From Sulfitobacter sp. (GTDB lineage Bacteria > Pseudomonadota > Alphaproteobacteria > Rhodobacterales > Rhodobacteraceae), in contig JAGXHC010000134.1 of assembly GCA_024636405.1 (NCBI GenBank), positions 1 through 21,612 on the forward strand: 21,612 nt of DNA, in the 5' to 3' direction. Position 1 is the stretch's first letter, and each line of letters begins with the position of its first letter. This document shows positions 14,987 through 21,612 of the stretch, in pieces. Position numbers and translations under genes: made by a program. The notes under the pieces are model-generated. The model ran no database searches. It was not told the DNA's origin and saw nothing but the letters and a program-made list of their open reading frames with translations.

Positions 14987-15529
14987 ATGGACAAGAACGA
15001 GATTGAGCGTCTGATCGGCCGCGTGGCAATGAAGGACCGCGCGGCTTTTGAAGAGCTCTATGACCGTGTAAGTGCGAAACTTTTTGGTGTATGCCTGCGT
15101 GTGTTGACCAAACGCGCTGCCGCAGAGGACGCCATGCAGGACACATTCGTCAAAATCTGGAACAATGCCGACCGCTATCAGGTGAATGGTCTGTCTCCAA
15201 TGACGTGGCTGATCACCATCGCGCGCAATACCTCCATTGACCGGCTGCGCGCGCGGCGCCAAGGCCACCAGGACATCGACACGCCGGGTTTTGAGCTGAT
15301 TGCCCCCGGTCCGAACCCTGAGCAAGCCTTGATCGCTGCGTCCGAGACCGCGAAACTAACGGGCTGCCTTGAAACGCTCGATGCCGACCGCAGTGCTGCG
15401 ATCCGGGGGGCCTATCTGGACGGATATACTTATGCTGATCTGGCTGAACGGTTCAACGTGCCGCTGAACACCATGCGAACCTGGCTGCGGCGCGGGCTGA
15501 TTGCGCTGCGCGAATGTCTGAGCTTATGA
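14987..15529 (+). CDS. ECF-type RNA polymerase sigma factor
   Basis: This is a 180-residue group-4 sigma-70 factor. The ATG at 14987 has a G7 tract (14971-14977) nine bases upstream. An ATG-TAA pair at 14979-14984 lies in between and cannot be a start. Region 2 spans ~18-90: AFEELYDRVSAKLFGVCLRV, then AEDAMQDTFVKIWNNADRY and SPMTWLITIARNTSIDRLRA. Region 4 spans ~120-177: LETLDADRSAAIRGAYLDG, then TYADLAERFNVPLNTMRTWL as the DNA-reading helix-turn-helix. The stop overlaps the anti-sigma ATG by 4 bp, fixing the sigma/anti-sigma ratio. Targets probably include the msrB/DoxX genes downstream. No match to a known autoregulated ECF promoter was found in the 81-bp gap upstream. Confidence 0.93.
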   Translation: MDKNEIERLIGRVAMKDRAAFEELYDRVSAKLFGVCLRVLTKRAAAEDAMQDTFVKIWNNADRYQVNGLSPMTWLITIARNTSIDRLRARRQGHQDIDTPGFELIAPGPNPEQALIAASETAKLTGCLETLDADRSAAIRGAYLDGYTYADLAERFNVPLNTMRTWLRRGLIALRECLSL

Positions 15530-16221
15530 GCGATACCGTCCAGTTTCATCCCGAAGACGATCTGACTGCCGCTGAATATGCCCTTGGGCTGGCTGAGGGC
15601 GAGGTGCTGCAAGCGGCCCGCACGCGTCTGCGCAATGAGCCGGGGTTCGCGCGCAAGGTCGCTGACTGGCAGGAACGATTTGTCGCCATGACCGACAGCA
15701 TCGCCGCCGTCGCCCCGCGTGCGCAAATAAAACGGGCGTTGATGGCGCATCTGTTTGCCGGGGGTCATGTGCCTTTGTTGCGCAGGCTATGGCTTTGGCA
15801 GGGGCTAAGCGTTGCAGCGGCGGGTCTGGCCGCTGTAATGGGTCTGGCATTGTTGCAGGACCGCACGCCCTATCCGCCTGTGCCTTCTGCCGTCTATGCC
15901 GCCCAGATGACCGGGGAAACCGGCGCACTGGAAATGTTCGCCGTTCTGGATACCGGGCGCGGCGACATCGCTTTGCGGCGGGTTTCGGGCGGCCCCCCCG
16001 AAGGCCGGGTGCTGGAGCTTTGGGCGATCCTGCCGGACCGCGCGCCGATATCGCTGGGTGTTCTGCCGCAGGATGCTGTCACGCGCGTGGCGCTGCCTGC
16101 TGAGCTTTTGCAGCAAGCGGGCGAGATCACGCTGGCAGTGTCCGAAGAACCCCCCGGCGGTGCCCCCGGCGGCGCGCCGACGGGCAACATCATGGCGGCC
16201 GGGACCGTCGGCGAACTTTAA
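15526..16221 (+). CDS. RskA-like membrane anti-sigma factor
   Basis: This 231-residue protein is the partner of the sigma factor before it, holding it inactive until an envelope signal. The ATG at 15526 (ATGA overlap) is preferred; an ATG at 15514 is also in frame. The cytoplasmic N-terminal part has the anti-sigma signature DDLTAAEYALGLAEGE at 11-25. There is no HxxxCxxC zinc motif, so sensing is not by a cytoplasmic zinc-thiol switch as in ChrR/RsrA. One membrane segment lies at ~89-110 (LWLWQGLSVAAAGLAAVMGL). The outer domain of ~120 residues is the RskA fold, with LELWAILPDRAPISLGVLP and the typical Pro/Gly repeat EEPPGGAPGGAPTG before the C-terminus. Release by regulated proteolysis is known for RskA relatives, and is inferred here. 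Confidence 0.88.
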   Translation: MSDTVQFHPEDDLTAAEYALGLAEGEVLQAARTRLRNEPGFARKVADWQERFVAMTDSIAAVAPRAQIKRALMAHLFAGGHVPLLRRLWLWQGLSVAAAGLAAVMGLALLQDRTPYPPVPSAVYAAQMTGETGALEMFAVLDTGRGDIALRRVSGGPPEGRVLELWAILPDRAPISLGVLPQDAVTRVALPAELLQQAGEITLAVSEEPPGGAPGGAPTGNIMAAGTVGEL

Positions 16222-16284
16222 AGTTGTGAACATCTGCAAGAAGGCAAAAAGACCTCGCACAGTCTGACCACGTTTGCGCGAGCA

Positions 16285-16311
16285 TGAAACTTTCGCCGTT
16301 CCCATCCGTTA
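16285..16311 (+). promoter_or_regulatory. Candidate ECF-dependent promoter upstream of msrB
   Basis: TGAAAC (16285-16290) is separated by 16 bases from CGTTA (16307-16311). This resembles the general ECF layout of an AAC-containing -35 and a CGT-containing -10. It lies in the 266-bp gap between the anti-sigma and msrB genes and would give an untranslated leader of ~170 bases. The rest of the gap holds no convincing small gene or hairpin. It rests on a single unconfirmed motif match. Confidence 0.25.
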
Positions 16312-16487
16312 CTTCTGTATAGGCCGCCCGGATCAAACAATTCTGTCCCGTGCGCGGTAACGGCGATGATTATCGGTACATTCTGAGAAATTCAGGGGCC
16401 GTACGTCGCCGGGAAGTTCGGATAAATGTGTGCTCAATTGCGCCCCGTCCGGCCTTCTGGACCTCACTGGAAGAGAAAGGCGATACT

Positions 16488-16982
16488 ATGAAACGCAGAT
16501 ATTTTCTTGGCACCGGCGCGCTGGCCGCGTTGGGTGTCGGAATTGGAACCATCCCCGGTAAAGGCATGGCCGCTTACGTCGAAGGCAACTTCGAAGTCAC
16601 GCGCACGACCGCCGAATGGCGCGCAATGCTCAGCGGCGCGGAATATGCCGTGATGCGTGAAGGTGATACCGAACATCCGCATTCCAGCCCTCTGAACGAT
16701 GAAAAGCGCGCGGGCACTTACCTGTGCAAGGGCTGCGATCAGGCGCTGTACAGCTCCGAGGCCAAATACGACAGCGGCACCGGCTGGCCGAGCTATACTG
16801 CGCCGCTGCCCGATGCGGTCGAAACAATGGCGGACAACAGCTTGTTCTCGCGCCGCACAGAAGTGCACTGCGACCGCTGCGGCAGCCATCTGGGCCACAT
16901 ATTCGATGACGGCCCAGCCCCGACAGGCAAGCGGCATTGTCTTAACGGTCTGTCGCTGAAGTTTGCAGCGCAAGCAGCCTGA
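16488..16982 (+). CDS. msrB: Peptide-methionine (R)-S-oxide reductase MsrB, Tat-exported
   Basis: This is a 164-residue enzyme that reduces methionine-R-sulfoxide in proteins. The ATG at 16488 has AAAGG 7 bases upstream and starts a twin-arginine signal: MKRRYFLGTGALAALGVGIG, ending near GMAA-Y (residues 27-30). Zinc ligands are Cys80/Cys83 (LCKGC) and Cys128/Cys131 (CDRCG), followed by SHLGHIFDDG. The catalytic cysteine is Cys151 in KRHCLN. SGTGWPSY is the usual substrate loop. The signal peptide places it in the periplasm, unlike the common cytoplasmic MsrB. The ECF/anti-sigma pair just upstream suggests induction by envelope oxidants. It would need an electron donor on that side of the membrane, and the next gene, a DoxX-family membrane protein, is a candidate accessory. 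Confidence 0.93.
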   Translation: MKRRYFLGTGALAALGVGIGTIPGKGMAAYVEGNFEVTRTTAEWRAMLSGAEYAVMREGDTEHPHSSPLNDEKRAGTYLCKGCDQALYSSEAKYDSGTGWPSYTAPLPDAVETMADNSLFSRRTEVHCDRCGSHLGHIFDDGPAPTGKRHCLNGLSLKFAAQAA

Positions 16983-17005
16983 TGGGCCCGAGGGGTGATT
17001 CTGCG

Positions 17006-17347
17006 ATGACAGTGGGGCGGGTTTTGCTTGCCCTGCTGTTCATCGCGGCATTCCTGCACTGTTGGCTCGCCCCTCAGGACCTTCGCGACATGCTTGGAGC
17101 GGCGGACTTGCCGCTGTGGCTTTTCTATCCGTCGATGGTGCTGAACGGGATCGGCGCGGCCTGCCTTTTGACGGGACTTTGGATGGCTCCGGCGGCCCTG
17201 ACGCTGGCAAGCTATTGCATGGTTACAAGTTATTTCCACTTCGTTCCGGATGATATTTGGGAGATGTCGATCTTCGTCAAGAATTGGGCCGTCGCGGGCG
17301 CGCTGCTGGTGCTGTTCGCCTCTGGAGTACGCGCCCGCAAAGTCTGA
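17006..17347 (+). CDS. DoxX-family small membrane protein
   Basis: This is a 113-residue integral membrane protein. The ATG at 17006 is preferred because AGGGGTG lies ~10 bases upstream and the hydrophobic family start (GRVLLALLFIAAFLHC) follows. An in-frame ATG at 16982 overlaps the msrB stop (TGATG) and would add 8 polar residues. Four membrane helices are visible at ~4-20, ~37-56, ~59-79 and ~91-107. The pattern Leu-Trp-Leu-Phe-Tyr-Pro, GIGAACLLTGL and HFVPDDIWEM agrees with DoxX relatives, where a conserved loop acid precedes the last helix. DoxX proteins are poorly defined; some take part in thiosulfate:quinone oxidation or in a membrane oxidoreductase complex responding to oxidative stress. 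Its place behind a periplasmic MsrB favours a redox role. Confidence 0.8.
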   Translation: MTVGRVLLALLFIAAFLHCWLAPQDLRDMLGAADLPLWLFYPSMVLNGIGAACLLTGLWMAPAALTLASYCMVTSYFHFVPDDIWEMSIFVKNWAVAGALLVLFASGVRARKV

Positions 17348-17373
17348 TTTTCAGGCACAGTTTTCACAATTTA

Positions 17374-17415
17374 GGCGAATTGTCGCCACTCCGGCGACAC
17401 CCCCCTATGTTTTTT
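17374..17415 (+). terminator. Terminator-like hairpin with a competing alternative stem
   Basis: A perfect 7-bp stem, TGTCGCC (17381-17387), loop ACTCC, GGCGACA (17393-17399), follows the DoxX gene by 33 bases. T6 is at 17410-17415, ten bases after the stem. GGCGA at 17374-17378 can pair instead with TCGCC (17383-17387), so the two hairpins exclude each other. This may end the sigma/msrB unit, or act as a leader switch for the CHAP gene at 17489. The remainder of the 17348-17488 gap shows nothing clear. Confidence 0.4.
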
Positions 17416-17488
17416 CACGAAGATCGCGGAAGTTCCCCGAGCTTCGGTGGGACACCGCAGCCCATTGAAACAACATCCAGAGGGAATA

Positions 17489-18040
17489 ATGAGCGTCAAA
17501 CACGCCAGACTTTCAGTGCGCGGCATCCCAGCCCTTTGCGCCGTCCTGCTACTCACAACCGCCTGCGCCACTGCCCCCCGACAGCAGGAAGTCCCAACCC
17601 TTTTAGGCATTGATCCGCAACGACAGGTCATGGCATTTCAGGAAGCCAAGAATTTGCGCGCCGAGGGCAAACGCGTGTGGTGTGTCCCTTATGCGCGCAA
17701 CGTCAGCGGCATCGAAATTCGCGGCAACGCCGAAACATGGTGGCACAAGGCCCAAGGCATCTACAATCAGGGACAGCAGCCGTTGGTCGGGGCCGTGATG
17801 GCGTTCGATTCGACGCGTTCCATGCCCATGGGCCATATCGCCGTGGTGTCCGAGGTCGTCTCGGAACGTGAGATCAAGATTGACCACGCCAATTGGCTGC
17901 GCAATCAGGTATCGCTGAAAATGGCGGTGATTGACGTGTCTAAATCCAACGATTGGTCGGCCGTTCGCGTCGCTAGCCAGCCAAACGCTTTTGGCAGTGT
18001 CTATCCGATCAACGGTTTCATCTATCCAAAGTCGCGATAG
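17489..18040 (+). CDS. CHAP-domain protein, putative lipoprotein (cell-wall amidase/peptidase-like)
   Basis: This is a 183-residue exported protein. The ATG at 17489 follows GAGGGA closely and starts a signal peptide (basic MSVKHARLSVRG, then IPALCAVLLLTTAC). Cys26 is a possible lipidation site, though Thr at -3 instead of Leu makes the lipobox atypical. A CHAP (NlpC/P60-like) domain follows: Cys65 in KRVWCVPYAR as nucleophile, His116 in PMGHIAVVSEV, and Asn135 or a neighbour in IDHANW as the third member. NAETWW and LVGAVMAF between them are typical of the fold. CHAP proteins cut peptidoglycan peptides or amides, so it probably acts on the wall from the outer membrane or periplasm. Whether it belongs to the ECF regulon is unknown. 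It is convergent with hrpB. Confidence 0.82.
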   Translation: MSVKHARLSVRGIPALCAVLLLTTACATAPRQQEVPTLLGIDPQRQVMAFQEAKNLRAEGKRVWCVPYARNVSGIEIRGNAETWWHKAQGIYNQGQQPLVGAVMAFDSTRSMPMGHIAVVSEVVSEREIKIDHANWLRNQVSLKMAVIDVSKSNDWSAVRVASQPNAFGSVYPINGFIYPKSR

Positions 18041-18068
18041 ATCTGCGCAGCGCATGATCTCTGCCTGA

Positions 18069-18125
18069 GCGTCCGGGCGTTTTGGTCCGGATGCATCCCG
18101 CCCTGATCGACAGTTCCTGTTGATC
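18069..18125. terminator. Hairpin pair between convergent CHAP gene and hrpB
   Basis: GATCGACAG (18105-18113), loop TTC, and CTGTTGATC (18117-18125) make a 9-pair stem with one G-U. Next to it GCGTCCGG (18069-18076) pairs with CCGGATGC (18087-18094) across a 10-base loop containing TTTT. Neither has a classic U-run, but both lie in the 104-bp gap between converging genes, where bidirectional termination is expected. Confidence 0.35.
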
Positions 18126-18144
18126 CGTGAAATGCCGCTGCGCG

Positions 18145-20559
18145 CTATGTTCCGCGCGGCTTTGCACGCAGGGTGGGGTCGGCCTGTGTGGGGTCTTCCG
18201 GCCAGGGGTGGCGCGGATAGCGCCCGCGCATGTCCTTGCGCACATCGGCATAGGAGCTGGCCCAGAAACCGGGCAGGTCCGTCGTAACCTGCACAGGTTT
18301 TTGCCCCGGCGACAGCAGCGTGACCTGCAAGGGCTGGCCCGCAATCATCGGGTGGCGGGTGACGCCGAAAACCTCCTGCAACCGCAACGCAATAGCAGGT
18401 AGCGCGCCGTCATAGTCAATCGCCACCCTGCGCCCCAACGGCGTCACGAAATGCCCTGGCGCGGCACGGTCAAGCGTCTGTGTCTGGTCCCAGTTCAACC
18501 GCGCACGCAGCGCAGGCAGCAGATCGAACTGTTTCCAATCCGCCGTGCTCCGCGTGCCTGCCAGATGCGGCAGCAGCCAGTCCTCCAATGTCTCCATCAG
18601 ATACGCATCGCTAAAATCCGGGAAATCCGACCCCATCAGCCGCGCGCGGGCCAGAAACAACTGCGCGCCCTTGCCGGGCAGCAGGCCAAACTGGCGCACG
18701 CCCTCCAGCATCGCCAATGCCACCGCATCGTCTGGCGCATCCGGCCAGTTGCGATCGTCCAGCACCAGCGCGCCAAAGCGTTCCTGCTGCCGGGTCAGCA
18801 CGCGCCCGTCGCGGCGCGACCAGGTGCAGACATCATGCCAACCGATCTGGTCCGCAAAGAGGTCTCGCAAGGCAGTTTCGGTCAGCATCGCCGCCTGCCG
18901 GATGCGCGCCTCGCGCAGGTCGCCGTCCAGATCCGTTGCCACAATCAACCGCGCCCCCGCCATCGGATCGGCTTCCTGCAGGATTGCGCCCTTGCCGCCA
19001 GACAGCACAAAGCGCGGTGCATCGCCCTTGCGGCGCAGCCCGACGCGGTCGGGATAGGCAAGTGCGGCAAGCGCGCCGATATCGTTTGGTCCCGCCCCAC
19101 GCTGGCCGCGCGCCAGCCGTTTCGCCTCGGTCTGGATGCGCGCGAGGGTTGGCGCATGGGCAGTCGCGCCGCCACGTTTGCCCTCAACCGCGTCCATGCG
19201 CAGCGCAATATCCACCGGCGCGCCGCGCATTGGATCCCGCTCTGCCAGCAGAGCCGCCAGCATCGGAGCGCGCGCACCGCCGCGTGCCACCATATGCGCC
19301 AGCCGGGGATGCAACGGAAGCCGCGCCAATGTGCGCCCATGATCGGTGATGCGCCCCTGTGCGTCCAGCGCGCCAAGCATCCGCAGGACGCTCTGCGCCT
19401 CGGCCAAACGGCCCGCATGGGGCGGGGTGACAAAACTAAGCGTTTCTGCCGCAGCACCCCAAAGCGCCAGTTCCAGCGCGAAACCAGTCAGATCGCCCGC
19501 CTCGATCTCTGCCGGGGGGTAGGCCGCCAACGCGCCATCTTCACCCCGCGTCCAAAGCTTATACGCGACCCCGTCGCTGACACGTCCCGCCCGGCCCGCA
19601 CGCTGTGTGGCCTCGGCGCGGGTCACACGCTGCGTCACCAGCCGCGACATGCCGGACGCCGGATCGAACAGCGCACGCCGCGCGCGCCCACCGTCCACCA
19701 CAATGCGGATGCCTTCGATGGTCAGGGAGGTTTCAGCAATCGACGTGGCAAGCACCACCTTGCGCCCCTGACTTGTGGGCGCAATGGCCGCCCGCTGGGC
19801 AGTAAACTCCATCGCGCCGAACAGCGGTGCCAGCGTCACATCGCGCGGCACCTGTCCACGCAACAGCGCTTCGACACGCCGGATCTCGCCCTCACCGGGC
19901 AGAAACACCAGCGCGGAACCTTCGGTCTCTGTCAGCGCCTGCAGCACCAGATCGGCCACCGCGTTTTCAAACCGCTGCTTGCCCGCAGTCCGGTCCAACC
20001 AGCGCGGCGTCACCTCAAAACTGCGCCCCTGTGATGTCACGATGGGCGCGTCCATCAACTTCGCCACCGGGCCCGCGTCAAGCGTCGCGGACATCGCCAC
20101 CAGCAACAAATCATCCCGCAGCGCGCCCGCCACCTCCAGACACAGCGCCAACCCCAGATCCGCGTTAAGCGAGCGTTCGTGGAATTCGTCAAAGATCACC
20201 GCGCCCACACCCGGCAGGTCTGGTGCGTCCTGGATCATCCGCGTCAGGATGCCTTCGGTCACCACCTCGATCCGTGTGCTCCTGGACACAGAAGATGCGC
20301 CGCGCACTCGAAAACCGACAGTGGCGCCAACGCTTTCGCCCAGCGTCGCCGCCATCCGCTCGGCGGCCGCACGCGCGGCCAGACGGCGCGGTTCCAGCAT
20401 CAGGATACGGCCCTGCGTCAGGCCCGCATCCAGCATCGCCAGCGGCACGCGCGTCGTCTTGCCCGCACCGGGCGGTGCCTGCAATACCACACGGCCCGCG
20501 TCGCGCAGGGCGGCGATGACCTCGGGCATTACGGCGTCAATGGGCAGGGCAAAGGACAT
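18145..20559 (-). CDS. hrpB: ATP-dependent helicase HrpB
   Basis: This is an 804-residue DEAH-type helicase of full length for HrpB. Motif I is GAGKTT at 31-36, motif II is DEFH in VIFDEFHERS (124-127), and motif III is SAT in LVAMSATLDAGPV. STSIAETSLTIEGIRIVVDGG and the motif VI QRAGRAGR lie in the second RecA-like domain. The HA2/OB-like part and the HrpB-specific C-terminal domain follow, with HPMIAGQPLQVTLLSPGQKP and RKDMRGRYPRHPWPEDP near the end, an HrpB hallmark. The start at 20559 gives the usual MSFALPIDAVMPEVIAAL beginning, with a weak ribosome-binding site. Its biological role is poorly defined. It is a chromosomal housekeeping-type gene, divergent from meaB, and several long plus-strand frames over it are shadows. 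Confidence 0.95.
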   Translation of the reverse strand: MSFALPIDAVMPEVIAALRDAGRVVLQAPPGAGKTTRVPLAMLDAGLTQGRILMLEPRRLAARAAAERMAATLGESVGATVGFRVRGASSVSRSTRIEVVTEGILTRMIQDAPDLPGVGAVIFDEFHERSLNADLGLALCLEVAGALRDDLLLVAMSATLDAGPVAKLMDAPIVTSQGRSFEVTPRWLDRTAGKQRFENAVADLVLQALTETEGSALVFLPGEGEIRRVEALLRGQVPRDVTLAPLFGAMEFTAQRAAIAPTSQGRKVVLATSIAETSLTIEGIRIVVDGGRARRALFDPASGMSRLVTQRVTRAEATQRAGRAGRVSDGVAYKLWTRGEDGALAAYPPAEIEAGDLTGFALELALWGAAAETLSFVTPPHAGRLAEAQSVLRMLGALDAQGRITDHGRTLARLPLHPRLAHMVARGGARAPMLAALLAERDPMRGAPVDIALRMDAVEGKRGGATAHAPTLARIQTEAKRLARGQRGAGPNDIGALAALAYPDRVGLRRKGDAPRFVLSGGKGAILQEADPMAGARLIVATDLDGDLREARIRQAAMLTETALRDLFADQIGWHDVCTWSRRDGRVLTRQQERFGALVLDDRNWPDAPDDAVALAMLEGVRQFGLLPGKGAQLFLARARLMGSDFPDFSDAYLMETLEDWLLPHLAGTRSTADWKQFDLLPALRARLNWDQTQTLDRAAPGHFVTPLGRRVAIDYDGALPAIALRLQEVFGVTRHPMIAGQPLQVTLLSPGQKPVQVTTDLPGFWASSYADVRKDMRGRYPRHPWPEDPTQADPTLRAKPRGT

Positions 20560-20637
20560 CCCGTCTTATCGGGCAAAGCCGGCGGCGCGCCAAGGGCGGG
20601 GATGGACATTTCGGCGCGGCAGGGCAAAAGATGCGGC

Positions 20638-21612
20638 ATGGATACGACCGCAACTGCCACCGCAATCATATCAGGTGACCGCCGCGCATTGGCGCGGGCC
20701 ATCACGCTGGTGGAATCGGGCCGCGCCGATCACCGCGCGCATGCAGCCAAGCTGTTGGCAGCCCTGCCCTTGAGCCGCGAAGCCCTGCGCATCGGGCTCT
20801 CTGGCACGCCGGGCGTGGGCAAATCCACCTTTATCGAGAGCTTCGGTCTGATGCTGACGGCACAGGGCAAACGCGTCGCGGTGCTGGCGGTCGATCCGTC
20901 CTCGTCCCGCTCCGGCGGGTCGATCCTGGGCGACAAGACGCGCATGGACCTGTTGTCGCGCGATCCGGGTGCCTTTATCCGACCATCGCCCAGTCAGACG
21001 CATCTGGGCGGCGTCGCGCGCCGCACCCGCGAGGCCGTGCGCCTGTGCGAGGCGGCGGGCTATGACGTGGTGCTGATCGAAACCGTGGGTGTAGGCCAAT
21101 CCGAGACCGTGGTCGCGCAAATGGCGGACGTCTTCGTGCTGCTGCTGGCACCCGCGGGCGGCGACGAATTGCAGGGCGTCAAGCGTGGCATTATGGAAAT
21201 GGCGGACCTGATTGTGGTCAACAAGGCCGACGGCGCGCTCAAATCCACCGCGACACGCACCTGCGCGGACTACGCCGGCGCGCTGCGGTTGCTGCGAAAA
21301 CGGCCACAGGATCCGGACGGGTTTCCCAAAGCGATGACAGTGTCGGCGCTGGAAAATGATGGGTTGGACGGTGTCTGGGACACGCTGGTAGAACTGGTGG
21401 ACTGGCGGCGCGCACAAGGTTTCTGGGACCGCACTCGCGCCACGCAGGCACGCTATTGGTTCGAAGAGGATGTGCGCCAGACATTGCTGGCGCAGCTTGC
21501 CACACCAAAGGCGCGCGCCGCACTGCGCACGCTGAGCGACCGTGTGGCAGAGGGCGCGCTGGACCCCGCCACGGCGGCACGGAATTTCGTGGCAGATCTA
21601 CGCGGCGAATAA
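20638..21612 (+). CDS. meaB: Methylmalonyl-CoA mutase-associated GTPase MeaB
   Basis: This is a 324-residue G3E/MeaB-class GTPase that guards adenosylcobalamin loading of methylmalonyl-CoA mutase and expels damaged cofactor. Motifs: GTPGVGKST at 56-64 (P-loop), AVDPSSSRSGGSILGDKTRM at 84-103, ETVGVGQSE at 148-156 (switch) and NKAD at 195-198 (guanine specificity). RRALARAITLVES at 15-27 is the usual start of the family. The ATG at 20638 matches the family length. An in-frame ATG at 20602 behind AAGGGCGGGG has the better ribosome site and would add 12 residues. The TAA is the last codon of the window. No mutase gene is visible here; it may lie to the right or elsewhere. The 78-bp gap to hrpB must hold both promoters. 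Confidence 0.95.
   Translation: MDTTATATAIISGDRRALARAITLVESGRADHRAHAAKLLAALPLSREALRIGLSGTPGVGKSTFIESFGLMLTAQGKRVAVLAVDPSSSRSGGSILGDKTRMDLLSRDPGAFIRPSPSQTHLGGVARRTREAVRLCEAAGYDVVLIETVGVGQSETVVAQMADVFVLLLAPAGGDELQGVKRGIMEMADLIVVNKADGALKSTATRTCADYAGALRLLRKRPQDPDGFPKAMTVSALENDGLDGVWDTLVELVDWRRAQGFWDRTRATQARYWFEEDVRQTLLAQLATPKARAALRTLSDRVAEGALDPATAARNFVADLRGE

Noticed and set aside
13586..15325. 579-codon minus-strand frame opposite the acyl-CoA dehydrogenase and sigma factor genes
   Set aside because: It has no recognisable domain, its composition is rich in His/Arg/Gln as expected for an antisense shadow, and the plus strand carries two clear gene families over the same bases.
16408..17434. GGAAGTT upstream of both msrB and the CHAP gene as a shared ECF -35 element
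   Set aside because: No matching -10 sequence occurs 15-18 bases downstream in either place.
18451..20034. 527-codon plus-strand frame opposite hrpB
   Set aside because: It is the complement of a full-length helicase gene, with shadow-type composition and no family motif.

Overview
The window is GC-rich chromosomal DNA, with heavy GC bias at third codon positions and many long antisense open frames as a result. The gene content (MeaB, HrpB, hydantoinase A/B, acyl-CoA dehydrogenase, ECF sigma with an RskA-like anti-sigma, many catabolic genes and local regulators) fits a marine Rhodobacteraceae (Roseobacter-group) alphaproteobacterium. That placement is inference from style and gene families, not from a marker gene. 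No tRNA, rRNA, CRISPR array, insertion sequence or phage gene was seen. No gap between genes exceeds about 270 bases.

Left part (1-10992): catabolic genes. A cupin protein with a VOC-like N-terminus runs off the left edge on the minus strand. It is divergent from a GntR/FCD regulator, and a perfect 17-bp palindrome (885-901) in the gap is the likely operator. Next come a DHDPS-superfamily aldolase/dehydratase (minus) divergent from a MOFRL-type glycerate 2-kinase (plus). A compact minus-strand operon follows, in transcription order: hydantoinase/oxoprolinase subunits A and B, a DAO-type FAD oxidoreductase, an HpcH/HpaI-family aldolase and a uronate-dehydrogenase-like NAD enzyme. Successive genes overlap by 4 bp (ATGA) at the first three junctions. 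The set suggests ring or amide opening, oxidation of an amine or hydroxy carbon, aldol cleavage to pyruvate plus an aldehyde, and entry of a C3 acid as phosphoglycerate. The actual substrate cannot be read from sequence.

Middle part (11072-14905): a minus-strand trio (APH-like phosphotransferase, GST-kappa/HCCA-isomerase-like protein, LysR regulator) is divergent from an acyl-CoA dehydrogenase of the ACAD10/ACAD11 type. Animal ACAD10/11 carry the same kinase and dehydrogenase as one polypeptide, so this looks like a split hydroxyacyl-CoA module. The LysR gene ends 79 bp before hyuA on the same strand, so both blocks may be read together.

Right part (14987-21612): an ECF sigma factor and its membrane anti-sigma overlap by 4 bp. 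They are followed by a Tat-signal methionine sulfoxide reductase B and a small DoxX-family membrane protein, which together look like an envelope oxidative-stress module. A CHAP-domain putative lipoprotein follows. The helicase gene hrpB (minus) and meaB (plus, ending exactly at the window edge) are divergent housekeeping-type genes.
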